This document shows, piece by piece, positions 11,335 to 25,586 of a stretch of 64,000 bases of DNA; within the stretch, counting starts at the first letter, position 1, and every line of letters starts with the position of its first letter. Both the position numbers and the translations under genes were made by a program. This stretch comes from Thermothelomyces thermophilus ATCC 42464. Taxonomy: Eukaryota > Ascomycota > Sordariomycetes > Sordariales > Chaetomiaceae. The notes under the pieces are model-generated. The model saw only the letters and a list, made by a program, of their open reading frames with translations, was not told where the DNA came from and did not search any database. The stretch spans positions 806,001 to 870,000 of the forward strand of contig NC_016477.1 of assembly GCF_000226095.1 (NCBI RefSeq), given 5' to 3'.

Positions 11335-13586
11335 ATGGAGGTAACTTCGACCTCGACATCGATATAGCTATTAACGTTATAGCCAAATAGCTATTCGCTT
11401 AGCTTAGTCAACTCTAGTAGCAGATCTAGGAGTTAGACTAGAGAGATAAGGCTGCTTAAGCTCGAATTAAGGAACTCGAGAACCGCGAAAAGTACTTACA
11501 GAAGTTAGTTAACAAGGCCTACACCAAAATCAAGGCACTCGAGGGCGCTAAAGCAAAGCGTATTAAGATCGAACTACCTAGCAAATATAGAGGAACTAAG
11601 GAAGATCTTATAGGATTCCTAACAAACCTCTGATCCTACTTCTAGTTTAATGACGATAAGTTTCCGGACGATAAAGCCAAAGTCCTTTACGTAGCTATAA
11701 GACTAGAGGGCAAGGCACTTAGATAGTTCGAGCCTATATAGAATAACTATCTTACTAAGGAAGACGAAGATAACCGAGATACGTTTATATAGGTAGTCTT
11801 CCGATCTTACGACCGTTTCGAAGAAGAGCTTTAGAAAGTTTTTAGTAACAAAGACAAGAAGATTTATACGTAAGAAAGACTCGCCAATCTCTAATAGACC
11901 AAGTTAGCAGCCTCCTACGCTATATAATTCAGATAGGACATACTTAAGTCTTAGCTTAACGACGAGGCATTAATATAATTGTTCTATAATAGCTTAAAGG
12001 AAAAGGTTAAGGACGAGCTATATAAGTACGATCGGCCTAAGACTCTAGACGAATATATCGCGTAGGCTATTAGGATCGATGATCGACTCTATATACAAGA
12101 GTAGTAGAAACAAGGTTAAATAAATAGAACCACGGTTAAGGCTAACGATAAAAAAAAGCGAGCGTATATTAGTACCTCGTATAGGACGTACCCTAGAGCT
12201 ATAGATATAGACATAGTATAGAAGCAGGACTAGAAGAAGATAGCCAAAGACAAGCCCAATATTACCTACTATAACTATAGAAAGAAAGGGCACTATAAGC
12301 AAGAATACTAGAGCCCGAAGAAAGAATAGAAACTAACCCCTAGAAAGGAAATTACAACTATTAACGAAACTACCAAGGATGTTATCAAAGTAACGGCTAT
12401 AAGTTACAAAGACAAGGACAATGATACGGATAGTCTTAGACACGACAGTAACGGTAAAGACAAACAAGCACCGTACTCTAAACTAGTTACTATAGATCTA
12501 GAGATAGGTCTTGCCGAATAGGACATGGCAGGAGAATACACACTGCTAGTTTCGATTCTCCTAGCCTTGAGGCAATGGGGTTTTATAGTTATATAGAGGC
12601 AGGATAGATCGTAGATAACCGACACCTAAGGAATCGAAAGACCGGGACCTAATGCTCTATTCCTCTAGGAACAAATCGAATAGTACCGTAACGAAGTTTT
12701 CCGACTTAATATGGAACTATACGAATGGGATAGGCGCTTGACTTAACTTGCCTAGTAGAGCGATGAGATAAAGGACGAAATAAGGGAACTCCGATGTATC
12801 GTAGAAGCTATTAAAGGAGAACAGCCTATGACATATAATAGGCCTAATAGCTACGCCGAGTACCTTGACAATTAGCAACTTAGTAACGATATATAGAACC
12901 TAGAATACTAGTTTATATGAGTAAACCGTAAGAAAGACAAGCGTATATAGGAAAGTTACTAGAAGAAACGCTCCTATCTTAGCATTAGAGTACCTATAGC
13001 CTATATATAATGGGAAGGATTTGGGAAAGAATTCTAATACCTCCTAGGTAATGCTACATAACTACACCCTCGACATAAAGCATATATACAAGTGCCCTAG
13101 TTCCAATGTATAGCATACGAATGCCGATATTACTTCTATGATAAATTCGAAAACAATTACTGGCCGACCCGACAGGAAAACGGGGACAGAGGCTTGTACC
13201 CTGTAGAATAGGTCTATAATACAGGAAATAGAGTAGCCGAATTGCTCTAGAAGATCGAAGCCTACGATCTAGGAAGCATTACAATAGTTCTAAGACGAGC
13301 CTAGCCTAGGTACTACAGAATAGGACGAGACATATAGGACTCGTACTAGAGCAACGATTACCTCTATTACGTAGATGAAAAGAAATCGCGAATTCGGGAG
13401 CTTTAGACAAAGCTATAGCACGTACGATGGAAAGCAGAACGGACCTAATGGTAGGAAGCTACAAGCACTTAATAGCTTACGGAAATGAGCACGATTAACA
13501 AAGCCGCTATTAGCCGAATAACTAAAGAGGTTAGCACTGACCTAGGAAACGGGTTAGGGCCCTTCGAGGGGCCCGGAAACTATTAA
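11335..13586 (+). pseudogene. A1 gag, RIP-degraded
   Basis: Collinear with the intact A4 gag. The start ATG is now ATA at 11335-11337. Gln and Trp codons have become stops throughout. The zinc knuckle near 12270-12310 has lost Cys to Tyr. It is about 10 bp shorter than the A4 gene, so it also has at least one small deletion. The frameshift heptamer reads AGGAAAC instead of GGGAAAC, while the downstream GGGCCC arms survive. Confidence 0.85.
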
Positions 13587-13591
13587 CGCCC

Positions 13592-15288
13592 GTGTAGCGG
13601 CGAGTAGTAGCGTAATATAGGAGGGACTAGCACAAGAGACCACTATACTAAGACCTCCTAGCAGAAACGTAGGAAATCACCGTAATCTTTAGACGACGGT
13701 AGCAAGACAAGCAACTATAGATAATAGCATAATAGAAATAGCACAAAATGCTTGTACTAGTAGACAGTAGAGTAGAGATAAACCTGATTTCACCGACGCT
13801 TGTAAATTAGCTATAGATACCCTAGAGAATAAAGCGGAAGCATAGTATAGTCAAAGGGCCATTTCTAATGTAATAGGTATATAGGGAGACCGAACCGATT
13901 GACATTACTATAGTAGGGAAGACTACAGTAGTCGTATTTAGCATCGTAGACATAGGTAACGACAAAGACATAATATTAGGGTTACCATAGTATAAAGATT
14001 ACAACCCGGATATTAGCTAGAAGAATAGTAGCTACCTATAACCCTAAACGGAGTTATATTTGACTAGCGAGATAGGGAGCGTGTAAGGATAATGAGCAGA
14101 CAATGCTTAAGAAAAGGCATATCCTACGGATCTACTATAAGAGATAGACAGTGGTAGGCAGACCACTATAGACTCTAGAAGAGGTAGCATAACGATATCG
14201 ATATCGTAACAGGAGGAACAAGCTAAATCGCTAATAGCTATTCTCTCCGTTAATAAATACGGAGCACTACAATTAGAGTAGTAGGTTAAGATAGGAGAAA
14301 TCGCTAGCATCGCTATAGACGGAACCAAGTTCGTATACTATTAGAAAACCGAGAGACAAGACAAGACTAGGGAAGTACCGAAAGAATACAAAGGACATCT
14401 AGCATTCGAACCGAAACATCTAGAAGGATTACTAGAATATAGCCTATAGGATTACGAGATCAAGCTCAAGGAAGGAGTATAACTAAAGTTCTTTAAGATT
14501 TACTATACGAGCTAGATATAGAACGAAGAACTTAAGCGATATTTAGAGGAAAACCTTTAAAGAGGATATATCTGCCTATTAACATCGCTAGTAGGCTACC
14601 TAATCCTGTTTATGCTTAAGAAAGACAGAAAGCTATAGTTATACATCGACTATTAGTAACTTAATAAATAGACCGTGAAAAATCGATACCTATTACTGCT
14701 AATCTTACGGCTCTGAGATTAGTTAGTAGGAGCCTAATATTTCACGTATCTTGACTTGCTATCGGCCTATAACCATATATAGATCAAAGAAGGCGACAAG
14801 TGGAAAACGGCCTTTAGGATACCTTATAGCTACTACAAGTACCTTGTCATACTATTCGGACTTATAAACACGCTGGCAACGTTTTAAGCCCTGATTAATC
14901 AAGCTATCTAACCCTTTCTCGACAAATTTATAGTATATTATCTCGACGATATACTTATCTTCTCTAAGATAATAGATAAATACTAGAAGTACGTAAAAGC
15001 AGTGCTAGACACGCTATATATGTACAAGCTATTAGTTAACAAGGAAAAGAGCAAATTCCACGTTAGGAAAACGGTGTTCCTAGGATACGAAATATCCCCT
15101 AGACAAATTTAGATAGAATCTTCAAAGGTTAAAGCTATCAAGAATTAGCTACGACTAACGTTAGTTATAGAAGTACGAAGTATCATCGGATTTATAAACT
15201 TCTACCAGATGTTCATTAGGAACTTTAGAGCAATCGTATAACCTTTATATAAACTTACTAAGAAGAACGCTAAATTCCAATAGGAAGA
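13592..15288 (+). pseudogene. A1 pol, 5' part (protease and RT)
   Basis: Collinear with the first half of A4 pol. The protease motif is near 13760. The RT box at about 14937-14950 still reads Y-L-D-D, but many TAG stops surround it. The gene is interrupted after the GAAGA target site at 15284-15288 and resumes at 22875. Confidence 0.85.
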
Positions 15289-15736
15289 TGTGACGAACCC
15301 AGCTCAGACTTCTTCTGAAAGGGTCCAGACGGAGGTAGGTTGAGCGGAACAAGTAGGCAGGTCGTCTAAGGGATTCGGTGAAGCCAAAGGGTTTACAACA
15401 ACACTTAGAGTTATCTCTCACAGTAATTAACAATGCTTGGTATGAGTACTGTGATTGTGATTATTACCACTGGCAAACTCCCAGAGTCCACCATAACGAG
15501 TGACTGGCTAGCTATATATATATAATGGTCTGTCCTTCTTCAATAGTTATCACCAGTATCACTTCTCCTTTCACTTCGTGATTCTGCGTTGTCGACGGTG
15601 ACATGTTATTATCACTAGTGAAGACCTTAGTCTTGGCGGTGATAATCTTCTGATTGGTCCGTCGAGTGATTGGCTGTTGGAATGTCCCGTGTCCTAGCTG
15701 CAGCCTGCCAGGCCGCCTATGTGCTTATTCGTGACA
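15289..15736 (-). repeat. A2 3' LTR (448 bp)
   Basis: TGTGACGAAC start and GTGACA end on the plus strand. Differs from the A2 5' LTR by scattered C/T and G/A changes. Confidence 0.92.
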
Positions 15737-15863
15737 CGATGCCCCTCCTTTAAGGCTTTCGACCTGAAAGCCCTCTTAGGTTGTTTCAAATAGCGTTAAT
15801 AACCCTTCGCTTGTAAGTACTGTATTCTCCCTGTTTCTGTATCGTGGTCGCCATGCTGACAAA

Positions 15864-16508
15864 ATGCCGATAGAGAAACGGAAGTTGTACTCTGCATGTT
15901 ACCGTGCTTCCCTTGCTTAGAACATCGCTGAGAACGGTTTTGTCGTTATGCCTTGCTCTTGGTGCACGTCGCAAGGCCTTGTCTGCAAAATGATCGCGTG
16001 TATAAAGCGTTACGAGGCCTGTATTTGTCGAGGTCGTTCTTACGATAGCTCTAGCATCCCGCTTTCTTCCTGTAAGCCTGTCTCCTTTTTTTTTTTTTTA
16101 CTATGATTCCTGATGTTCGTTTTAGTGGATTGTATTCTTTAGGAGCAGCGTCGTATCAAAGATGCTAAACGTCGTGCCAAACTTGAGCTAGATAAATCCT
16201 AACGCCGTCTGGAAGAGGCCTAGCGTAAGTTGTCTAAAAAGCTTGCGCGGCTCTGGCGTCTTCGTCAGTAGAAGGAGTTTTTGGTAGAAAAAGGTACCAA
16301 TATAGTAGCGCGTAGTCTGTCGACCTTAGACAAGTTAGAGGAGGTTAAGCGGCAAGAGACGCCTGCTATGCCCTCGTCATAGATTAATGATACCGTCGAT
16401 GCTATCGACTAGGGCGCTGTCTTTGGTTCTGTCCCGGGTTTTCCTTTGGTCGATCCGGGTTCTGCCGGTGGAACTGTTCTAGTTTCTTAGGGCAGTTCAA
16501 ATTCTTAA
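15864..16508 (+). pseudogene. A2 copy of the antisense Zn2Cys6 gene
   Basis: Collinear with the A4 gene at 43349-44008. Exon 1 starts at an ATG at 15864, the GTAAGC donor is at 16072, and the TTTTAG acceptor ends at 16125. The first three Cys of the cluster survive, as does the fifth, but the fourth and sixth have become Tyr. Several Gln codons are TAG. The gene is opposite in strand to A2 gag-pol. Confidence 0.8.
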
Positions 16509-19500
16509 CTAGTTCTTATAAGTTGTCTTCTGGTCCGAAATCAAGCTATTTAACCAGGTACTATAGTTCCCTATTAATGATATATGAATCTAGAATTTCT
16601 TCGATGTCCTATTCTTCCTCTTCGTCCTTTGCTTCGATGTGCGTAGCAACCTTGGCGTTCTTTGGTGCTAGTTCGAGAAGTGAAATATGAAAAACATCTG
16701 TCCGTAGGCGCATAGATGACAGTAACGATAGTCGGTAGTTAGATGTCGAAATTCGTTCTTTGATAACGAAGGGTCCGACCTTCTTGAAGTCTAGCTTCGT
16801 GCTTAGTCGTTTGGTTTATAGGTTTCGTATAATCAGGTAGACTTTGTCTCCCCTCTATAGGCGAGGTCCCTTGAGCCTGTATTTGTCGTAGTAGCTCTTT
16901 ATTCTAGTTCTGACAAACTCGAGTTCCTTTTTAAGCTTCTCATATAGTGCGTACATCTGTTCTACTTTGACTGCTGCTCTTGGCACTGTGACCTCTAGTC
17001 CTTACCTAAGGTCTGCTTTATATCCGTAGTTCGCGAAGAACGGTGTAACTTTGGTCGTTTCCGTTAGCGTTGTGTTGTAAGCGAGTTATACTATTGGTAA
17101 TAACATGACCTAGTCGTTTTACTAGTAATTGACGTAAGAACGGAGATACTACTTGATAACTTGGTTTAGTTACTCTGTTTGTCCGTCGGTCTGTAGGTAA
17201 TATGCCGTTGACAGCTTGCTGTTAATGCCTAATCGTTGCATTAACGCTTGCCAGAACTTCGATACGAACTTAGTGTCTCTGTCGGTGATCCATTTTTACG
17301 GCCAAGCATACACTAATGTAACTTGCTGATAGATCACGTCTGCTAACTGTTCCGCTGTCTAGGACTCCTTGTAGGGAAAGAAGTATACCCACTTAGTCAG
17401 GCGATCTACTATAGTAAGAATACTATTATAGGTCACTCCTATGGCTATGTCCTTGGATTCTAGCAGCTTCGTAATAAAGTCTATCATGACTGAACTCCAT
17501 AGTTTGTCAGCTATTGGTAGTGGCTAAAGTAGCCTATACGGCTTGTGTTATGCCGTCTTGCTTCGATTGCAAATGTCGTAGTTCTATACGACTTCCTTAA
17601 CTCGTACCGTCAATTGTAGAAAGTCATAGTGTTTCTTGACTTATACGACAGTCTTCGTGACTCCTTTGTATCCTCCGAGTTTCGACTCGTGGAGTTCTCG
17701 AATCATTCGTAGCTATTGATCCCTGTCGTGGATATATGCTTTGCCTCGGTACTAGAGTTTCCTATCTTTTTCTTCCACTCCGTTAGGTACCACTGGTCCG
17801 GGTGCTGCTTGATACTATGCCTCGTTGATCCTTTCCTCTCGAAAGATTGCGCAGCATTCTAGGAACGAGTCAAGTGGATTATCTTCTACGGGTGTCTGTG
17901 TTTCGTGATGTAGCGTTCTGTCTGTTCGTTCCTTAAACAACGGTGGTGTTGTTCCTGTTCGTCCTTTTATGTGATCCGTTCGTCGACTTAAAATGTCTGC
18001 TCGTACGTTTTCTTTGCCTTTCTTATAGCGGATCTCGAAGTTGAATTCTACGAGGAATTCTGCCTATCGTATTTGTCGTCTGTTAAATTCCTTTGTCGTC
18101 ATAAAGTATCGTAAATTCTTGTAATCTATATATACTTGTACTGGTTTAATCGTGCCACTAAGGTATGGTTGCTATTCCTTGAAAGCTTCGATAATTGCAA
18201 GTAGTTCCTTGTCGTAAATCGGATAATTGAGACGTAGTCTATCGAGCTTCTTTAAAAAGAAGGCTATAGGATATAGCTTCCCTTGTTCGTCTTGTTGTCC
18301 TAATTGTCCTCCGATGGTGTAGTCTAAAGCGTCCGTTTCTACCTCGAATGGCTTCTTGGGGTCTGGTAGTACTAGTACTAGATCTTTAGTAATGGTGTTA
18401 CAGATCTACGTAAATGCTTGCTCGTGTTGCTCTTCTTATTGGAATTTAGTATTCTTCTTAGTAAGCTCGTGCAAAGGTCGTGCGATCGCTCTAAAGTTCC
18501 TGATGAACATTCGGTAGAAGTTTGTAAATCCGATGAAGCTTCGTACTTCTATAACTGACGTCGGTCATGGCCAATTCTTGATGGCTTTAACCTTTAAAGG
18601 TTCTATCCGGATTTGTCCTGGGGATATTTCGTATCCTAAAAAGACTGTCTTCCTGACATGGAATTTGCTCTTTTCCTTGTTAACTGATAGCTTGTACGCG
18701 TGTAGTGCGTCTAGTACTACTATTACGTGCTTCTAGTGTTCGTCTATCGTCTTAAAGAAGATGAGTATATCGTCAAGATAATATACCGTAAATTTGTCGA
18801 GAAAGGGTCGGATAGCTTGATCAATTAGGGCTTAGAACGTTGCCGGCACGTTTGTAAGTCTGAATGGCATGACGAGGTACTTATAGTGGCTATAGGGTGT
18901 CTTAAAGGCCGTTTTCCACTTGTTGCCTTCTTTGATCCGTATATAGTTGTAGGCCGATGGCAAGTCAAGACGCGTAAAATATTAGGCTCCTGCTAACTGA
19001 TCTCGGAGCCGTAAGATTAGCGGTAACAGGTATCGGTTTTTCACGGTCTGTTCGTTAAGTTGCCGATAGTCGACGTATAACTGTAGCTTTCCGTCTTTCT
19101 TAGGCATAAATAGGATCAGGTAGCCTGCTAGCGATGTCGACAGGCAGATATATCCTCTTCGAAGGTTCTCCTCTAAATATCGCTTAAGTTCTTCGTTCTA
19201 TATCTAGCTCGTATAGTAAATCTTAAAGAACTTTAGTCATGCTCCTTCCTTAAGCTTGATCTTGTAATCCTATAGGCCGTGTTCTAGTAATCCTTCTAGA
19301 TGCTTTGGTTCGAATGCTAGGTGTCCCTTGTACTCCTTTGGTACTTCCTTAGTCTTGCCTCGTTTCTCGGTTTTCTAATAGTATACGAACTTGGTTCCGT
19401 CTATGGCGATGCTGGCAATTTCTCCTGTCTTAACCTACTACTCTAATTGTAGTGCTCTGCATTCGTCAACGGAGAGAACAGCTATCGGCGATTTAGCTTG

Positions 19501-20127
19501 TTCCTCCTATTGCGATATCGATGTCGTTATGCTGCCTCTTCCAGAGTCTGTAGTGGTCTGTCTGCCACTGTCTGTCTCTTATGGTAGATCCGTAGGACAT
19601 GCCTTTCCTTGAGCATCGTCTGCTCGTGATCCTTGCATACTCCCTATCTTGCTAGTCGAATATGACTCCGTTTGGGGTCGTAGGTGGCTACTATTCTTCT
19701 AGCTAATGTCCGGGTCGTAGTCTTTATACTATGGTAACCCCAATATTATATCTTTGTCGTTGCCTATGTCCATAATGCTAAATATGACTACTATAGTCTT
19801 TCCTGCTATAGTAATGTCAATCGGTTCGGTCTCCCTACGTACCTATTACGTCGGAAATGGCCCTTTGACTATGCCATGCTTCCGCTTCATTCTCTAGGGT
19901 ATTTGTAGCTAATTTACAAGTGTCGGCGAAATTAGATTTATCTCTGCTCTACTGTCTACTAGTGCGAGCATTTTGTGCTGTTTCTACTATGCTGTTATCT
20001 ATAATCGCTTGTCTTGCTGCTGTCGTCTAAAGATTGTAGCGATTTCCTATGTTTCTGCCGGGAGGTCTCGATATAGTGGTCTCTTACGCTAGTTCCTCCT
20101 ATACTACACTACTACTTGCCGCTACGT
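16384..20127 (-). pseudogene. A2 pol, RIP-degraded
   Basis: The same 3744 bp as A4 pol with no net indel. All domains can be aligned: protease, RT, RNase H, integrase, chromodomain. The frame is broken by many stops from Trp and Gln codons. Short stretches on the complementary strand stay open by chance and are not genes. Confidence 0.88.
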
Positions 20128-20132
20128 AGGCG

Positions 20133-22394
20133 TTAATAGTTTCTGGGCCCCTCGAAGGGCCTTGACCTGTTTCCTAGGTTAGTGCTGACCTCTTCGGTTG
20201 TTTGGCTAATAGCGGCTTCATCGATCGTGCTCATTTCCGTAAGCCATTAAGTGCTTGTGGCTTCCCACTATTAGGTCTATTCTGCTTTCCGTCGTGCGTG
20301 CCATAGCTTCGTCTGAAGCTCCCGAATTCGCAATTTCTTTTCGTCTGTATAATAGAGGTAATCGTTGCTCTAGCACGAATCCTATATGTCTCGTCCGGTT
20401 CCGTAGTGCCTAGGCTAGGCTCGTTTTAGAACTATTGTAATGCTTTTTAGGTCGCGGGCTTCGATCTTCTAGAGCAATTCGGCTGCTCTGTTTCCTACAT
20501 TGTAGACCTATTCTATAGGGTGTAAGCTTCTGTCCTCATTTCCTTGTCGGGTCGGCTAGTGATTGTTTTCGAATTTGTCGCGGAAGTGGTATTGGCATTC
20601 GTGTGCCATATACTGGAACCAGGGCACTTGCATATATGCCTTATGTCGAGGGTACAGTCGTGTGGCGTCGCCTAGGAGGTATTGGAATTCTTTCCTGAAT
20701 CCTTCCCACTGTATATAGACCGTAGGTACTCTAGTACTAATATAGGAGTGTTTCTTCTAGTAGCTTTCCTACGTATACTCGTCTTTTCCGTGGTTCGTAT
20801 GTATAAACTGGTATTCTAGGTTCTATACGTCGTTACTAAGTTGTTAGCTGTTAAGATACTCGGCGTAGCTATTAGGCCCATCGTATGTCATAGGCTGTTC
20901 TCCTTTGATGGTTTCCACGATACGTTGGAGTTCCCTTATTTCGTCCCTTATTCTATCGCTTTGTTAGGCAAGTCGAATCAAGCGCCCGTCCCGTTTACGC
21001 AGTTCCGTGTTAAGCTAAAAAACTTCGTTATAGTACTATTCGATTCGTTCCTAGAGGAATAGAACATTAGGTCCGGGTCTTTTAATTCCTTAGGTATCGG
21101 TTGTCTACGATCTATCCCGCCTCTACGTGACTGTGAAACCCCACTGCCTCAAGGCTAGGAGAATCGAAACTGGCAGTACATATTTTCCTGCTATGTCCTA
21201 TTCGGCAAGACCTGTCTCTGGGTCTATAGTGACTAGTTCGGAGTATGGTGCTTGTTCGTCTTTACCGTTGCCGTCGTGTCCGAGACTGTCTATGTCACTG
21301 TCCTTATCTTCATAGCTCGTGGCCGCTACTTCGATAATATCTTTAGTGGTTTCGTCGATAGTCGTAATTTCCTTTCTAGGGGTTAGTTTCTATTCTTTCT
21401 TTGGGCTTTAGCATTCTTGCTTATAGTGCCCTTTCTTTCTATAGTTATAGTAGGTAACATTAGACTTGTCTTTGGCCGTCTTCTTCTGGTCCTGCTTCTG
21501 CGTTGTATCTATATCTATGGCTCTAGGGTGCGTCCTATATGAGGTACTAACGTACGCTCGCTTTTTCTTGTCGTTAGCCTTAACTATGGTTCCGTTTATT
21601 CGACCTCGTTTCTGCTGCTCTCGTGTGTAGAGTCGATCATCGATCTTAATAGCCTACGCGATGTATTTATCTAGAGTCTTAGGCTGATCGTACTTGTATA
21701 GCTTGTCCTTGACCTTTTCCTTTAGGCTATTATAGAACAATTGCATTAACGCCTTATCGTTAAGCTGAGACTTGAGTATGTCCTGTCTGAATTGTATGGT
21801 ATAGGAGGCTACTAACTTGGTCTATCGGAGATTGGCAAGTCTTTCTTACGTATGAATCTTCTTGTCTTTATCGCTAAAAACTTTCTAAAGCTTTTCTTCG
21901 AAACGGTCGTAAGATCGGAAGACTGCCTGCGTAAACGCGTCTCAGTCGTCTTTGTCTTCCTTAGTGAGATAGTCATTCTACGTCGGCTCGAACTATCTAA
22001 GTGCCTTACCCTCTAGTCTTATGGCTATATAAAGGACTTTGGCTTTTTCGTCTAGAAACTTGTTATCGTTAAGCCGGAAGTAAGATCGGAGATTTGTCAA
22101 GAATCCTACGAGATCCTCCTTGGTTCCTCCGTATTTGCCAGGTAGTTCGATCTTGATACGCTTCACTTTGGCGCCCTCGAGTGCCTCGATTTTGGCGTAG
22201 GCCTCGTTGACTAACTTCTGTAAGTACTTTTCGTGGTTCTCGAGTTCCTTGATTCGAGCTTAAGCAGCCTTGTCTCTCTAGTCCAACTCCTGGATCCGCT
22301 ACTAGAGTTGACCAAGCTAGGCGAGCAGTTATTCGGCCGTGACGTCGGTAGCTATGTCGGTGTCGAGGTCGAAGTCACCTCCGTTCTGAACCAT
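20133..22394 (-). pseudogene. A2 gag, RIP-degraded
   Basis: Start ATG kept (22394-22392), stop TAA at 20135-20133, same 2262 bp as A4 gag. Internal TAG codons interrupt it. The long C-terminal extension after the zinc knuckle is present here too, so the extension belongs to the family and is not a peculiarity of A4. Confidence 0.88.
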
Positions 22395-22421
22395 GATAGA
22401 ACAAAGGGAGTGGTAACAACG

Positions 22422-22869
22422 TGTGACGAACCTAGCTCAGACTTCTTCTAAAAGGGTCTAGACAGAGGTAGGTTGAGCGGAACAAGTAGGCAGGTCGTCT
22501 GAGGGATTCGGTGAAGCTAAAGGGTTTATAATAACACTTAGAGTTGTCTCTTATAGTAATTAACAATGCTTGGTATAAGTACTGTGATTATGATTGTTAC
22601 TACTGGCGAACTCCTAGAGTCTACTATAACGAGTGACTAGCTAGCTATATATATACAATGGTCTGTCCTTCTTTAATAGTTATCACTAGTATCACTTCTC
22701 CTTTCACTTCGTGATTCTGCGTTGTCGATGGTAACATGTTATTATCACTAGTGAAGACCTTAGTCTTGGCGGTGATAATCTTCTGATTGGTCCGTCGAGT
22801 GATTGGCTGTCGGAATGTCCTGTGTCCTAGCTGCAGCCTGCCAGGCCGCCCATGTGCTTATTCGTAACA
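22422..22869 (-). repeat. A2 5' LTR (448 bp)
   Basis: Starts TGTGACGAACCTAGC and ends GTAACA (RIP of GTGACA) on the plus strand, followed by GAAGA. Confidence 0.92.
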
Positions 22870-22874
22870 GAAGA

Positions 22875-24921
22875 GCGACACGAGCAAGCATTTACGCAGA
22901 TCTGTAATGCTATTACTAAAGATCTAATACTAGTACTACTAGACCCTAAGAAGCCATTCGAGGTAGAAACGGACGCTTTAGACTATACCATCAGAGGACA
23001 ATTAGGATAACAAGACAGACAAGGAAAGCTACATCCTATAGCCTTCTTTTTAAAGAAGCTCGATAGATCATGCCTTAATTATCCGATCTATAATAAGGAA
23101 CTACTTGCAATTATCGAAGCTTTTAAGGAATAGCGACTATACCTTAGTAGTACGATTAAACCGGTATAAGTATATACGGATTATAAGAATTTACAATACT
23201 TTAATATAATAAAGGAGCTTAACGGACAATAAATACAATAGGCAGAATTCCTCGTAGAATTTAACTTTGAGATCTATTATAAGAAGGGCAAAGAAAATGC
23301 ACAAGCAGACATTTTAAGCCGACGAACAAATCATACGAAAGGACGAACAGGAACAATACTACTATTATTTAAGGAACAAATAGACGGAACGTTACATCAC
23401 GAAATATAGACACCCGTAGAGGACGATCCACTTAACTTATTCCTAGAATGCTATATAATCTTTCAAGAAGAAAGGATCAACGAGGTATAGTATTAAGTAA
23501 CACCTAGACTAGTAGTACCTAACGGAGTAGAAGAAAGAGATAGGAAACTTTGGTACTAAGGCAAAGCATATATCTATGACTAGGATCAATAGCTACGGAT
23601 GATTCGAGAACTCTACGAGTCGAAACTCGGAGGACATAAAGGAGTCACGAAGACTATCGCACAAGTCAAGAAACACTACAACTTTCTATAGTTAACGGCA
23701 CAGGTTAAGGAAGTCGTACGGAGTTACGACATCTATAATCGAAGCAAAACGGCACAATATAGGCCGTATAGGCTACTTTAGCCACTACTAATAGCTAATA
23801 AACTATAGAGTTTAGTTATAATAGACTTTATTACGAAGCTACTAGAATCTAAGGACACGGCTATAGGAGTAATCTATAATAATATTCTTACTATAGTAGA
23901 TTGCCTAACTAAATAGGTATACTTCTTTCCCTACAAGGAGTCCTAGATAGCTAAACAGTTAGCAGACGTGATCTATTAGCAAGTTACATCAGTGTATGCT
24001 TGGCCGCAAGAATGGATCACCGATAGAGACACTAAGTTCGCGTCAAAGTTCTAGCAAGCGTTAATACGACGATTAGGCGTCAATAGCAAGCTATTAATAG
24101 CATATTACCCGCAGACTAATAGGCAAACAGAGCGATTAAACCAAGTTATTAAGCAGTATCTCCGTTCTTACATTAACTACTAGTAAGACAACTAGGTTAT
24201 ACTATTACTAACAGTACAACTCACTTATAATATAATACTAACGGAAACGACTAAAGTTATACCGTTCTTCGCAAACTACAGATACGAAGCAGACCTTAGG
24301 CAAGGACTAAAGGTCACAGTGCCGAGAGCAATAGTCAAAGCAGAACAAATGTACACACTATATAAAAAGCTTAAAAAGGAACTCGAGTTTGTCAGGACCA
24401 GAATGAAAAACTACTACGACAAACACAGGCTCGAGGGACCTCGCCTAGAGAGGGGAGACAAAGTCTACCTAATCGTACGAAACTTACAAACCAAATGACT
24501 AAGCACGAAGCTAGACTTTAAGAAGGTCAGACCCTTTGTTATCAAAGAACAAATCTCGACATCTAACTACCGACTATCGTTACCGTCATCTATATGACTA
24601 TAGATAAATGTTTTTTATATTTTACTTCTCGAACTAGCACCGAAAAACGCTAAGGTTACTATATATATCGAAGTAAAAGATAAGGAAGAAGAATAGGACA
24701 TTAAAGAAATTCTAGATTTATATATTATTAATAGGGAACTATAGTATCTAGTCAAATGGCTTGATTTTAGACTAGAAGACAACTTATAGGAACTAGTTAA
24801 GAACCTAAATTACCTTAAGAAGCTAGAGCAGTTCTACTAGCAGAACCTAGATTGACTAAAGGAAAACCTAGGACAGAACTAAAGACGGCGCCCTAGTCGA
24901 CAGCATCGATAGCATTATTAA
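22875..24921 (+). pseudogene. A1 pol, 3' part (RNase H, integrase, chromodomain)
   Basis: Resumes A1 pol exactly after the A2 target duplication. RNase H starts near 22950. The integrase zinc finger and core lie at about 23600-24150, and the chromodomain at about 24700-24800. It ends at a TAA at 24919-24921, matching the A4 stop. Many RIP stops are present. Confidence 0.85.
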
Positions 24922-25459
24922 TCTGTGACGAGGGTATAATAGGCGTCTCTTGCCGCTTAACCTCCTCTAACTTGTCTAAGGTCGACAGACCACGTGCTAC
25001 CATATCGGTACCTTTCTCTATTAAAAACTCCTTCTGCTGACGAAGACGCCGGAGCCGTACAAGCTTTTCGGACAACTCGCGCTAGGCTTCTTCTAGACGG
25101 CATTAGGATTTATCTAACTTAAGTTCGGCACGACGTTTAGCATCCTTAATACGACACTGCTCCTAAAGAATACGATCTACTAAAATAAACATCAGGAATC
25201 ATAGTAAAAAAAAAAAAAAAAAAAAAAGAGAAAGAGGGGAGACAAGCTTATAGGAAGAAAGCAAGATACTAGAGCCATCGTAAGAATGACCTCGACAAAT
25301 ATAGGCCTCGCAACGCTTTATACGCGCGATCATTTCATAGACGAGGCCTTATAACGCGTACCAAGAGCAAGGCATAATAATAAAACCGTTCTTAGCGATG
25401 TTCTAAGCAAAGGAAGTACGGTAACGTGTAAAATACGACTTCCATTTCTCTATTAGCAT
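24797..25459 (-). pseudogene. A1 copy of the antisense Zn2Cys6 gene
   Basis: Minus-strand copy of the A4 accessory gene. The ATG is at 25459-25457 and the stop at 24799-24797. The 24893-25075 stretch, from the coiled-coil exon, is still open. The polypyrimidine intron is visible as a poly-A run on the plus strand at about 25206-25227. The first exon carries RIP stops. Confidence 0.78.
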
Positions 25460-25586
25460 TTTATCAATATAGCAACTATAACGTAGAAATAGGGAGAATA
25501 TAGTACTTACAAGCAAAGGGTTATTAGCACTATTTAAAACGGCCTAAGAGGGCTTTTGGGCCGAAAGCCTTAAAGGAGGGGCATCG

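Larger units (their letters stand above)
15289..22869 (-). mobile_element. A2: family A chromovirus, moderately RIP-mutated, complete
   Basis: 7581 bp with 448 bp LTRs at both ends and target duplication GAAGA (15284-15288 and 22870-22874), inserted in the pol of A1 in opposite orientation. Gag (2262 bp) and pol (3744 bp) have exactly the same lengths as in the intact A4, so the damage is substitution only. By eye it carries fewer transitions than A1, A3 or A5, which suggests an intermediate age or fewer rounds of RIP. Confidence 0.93.
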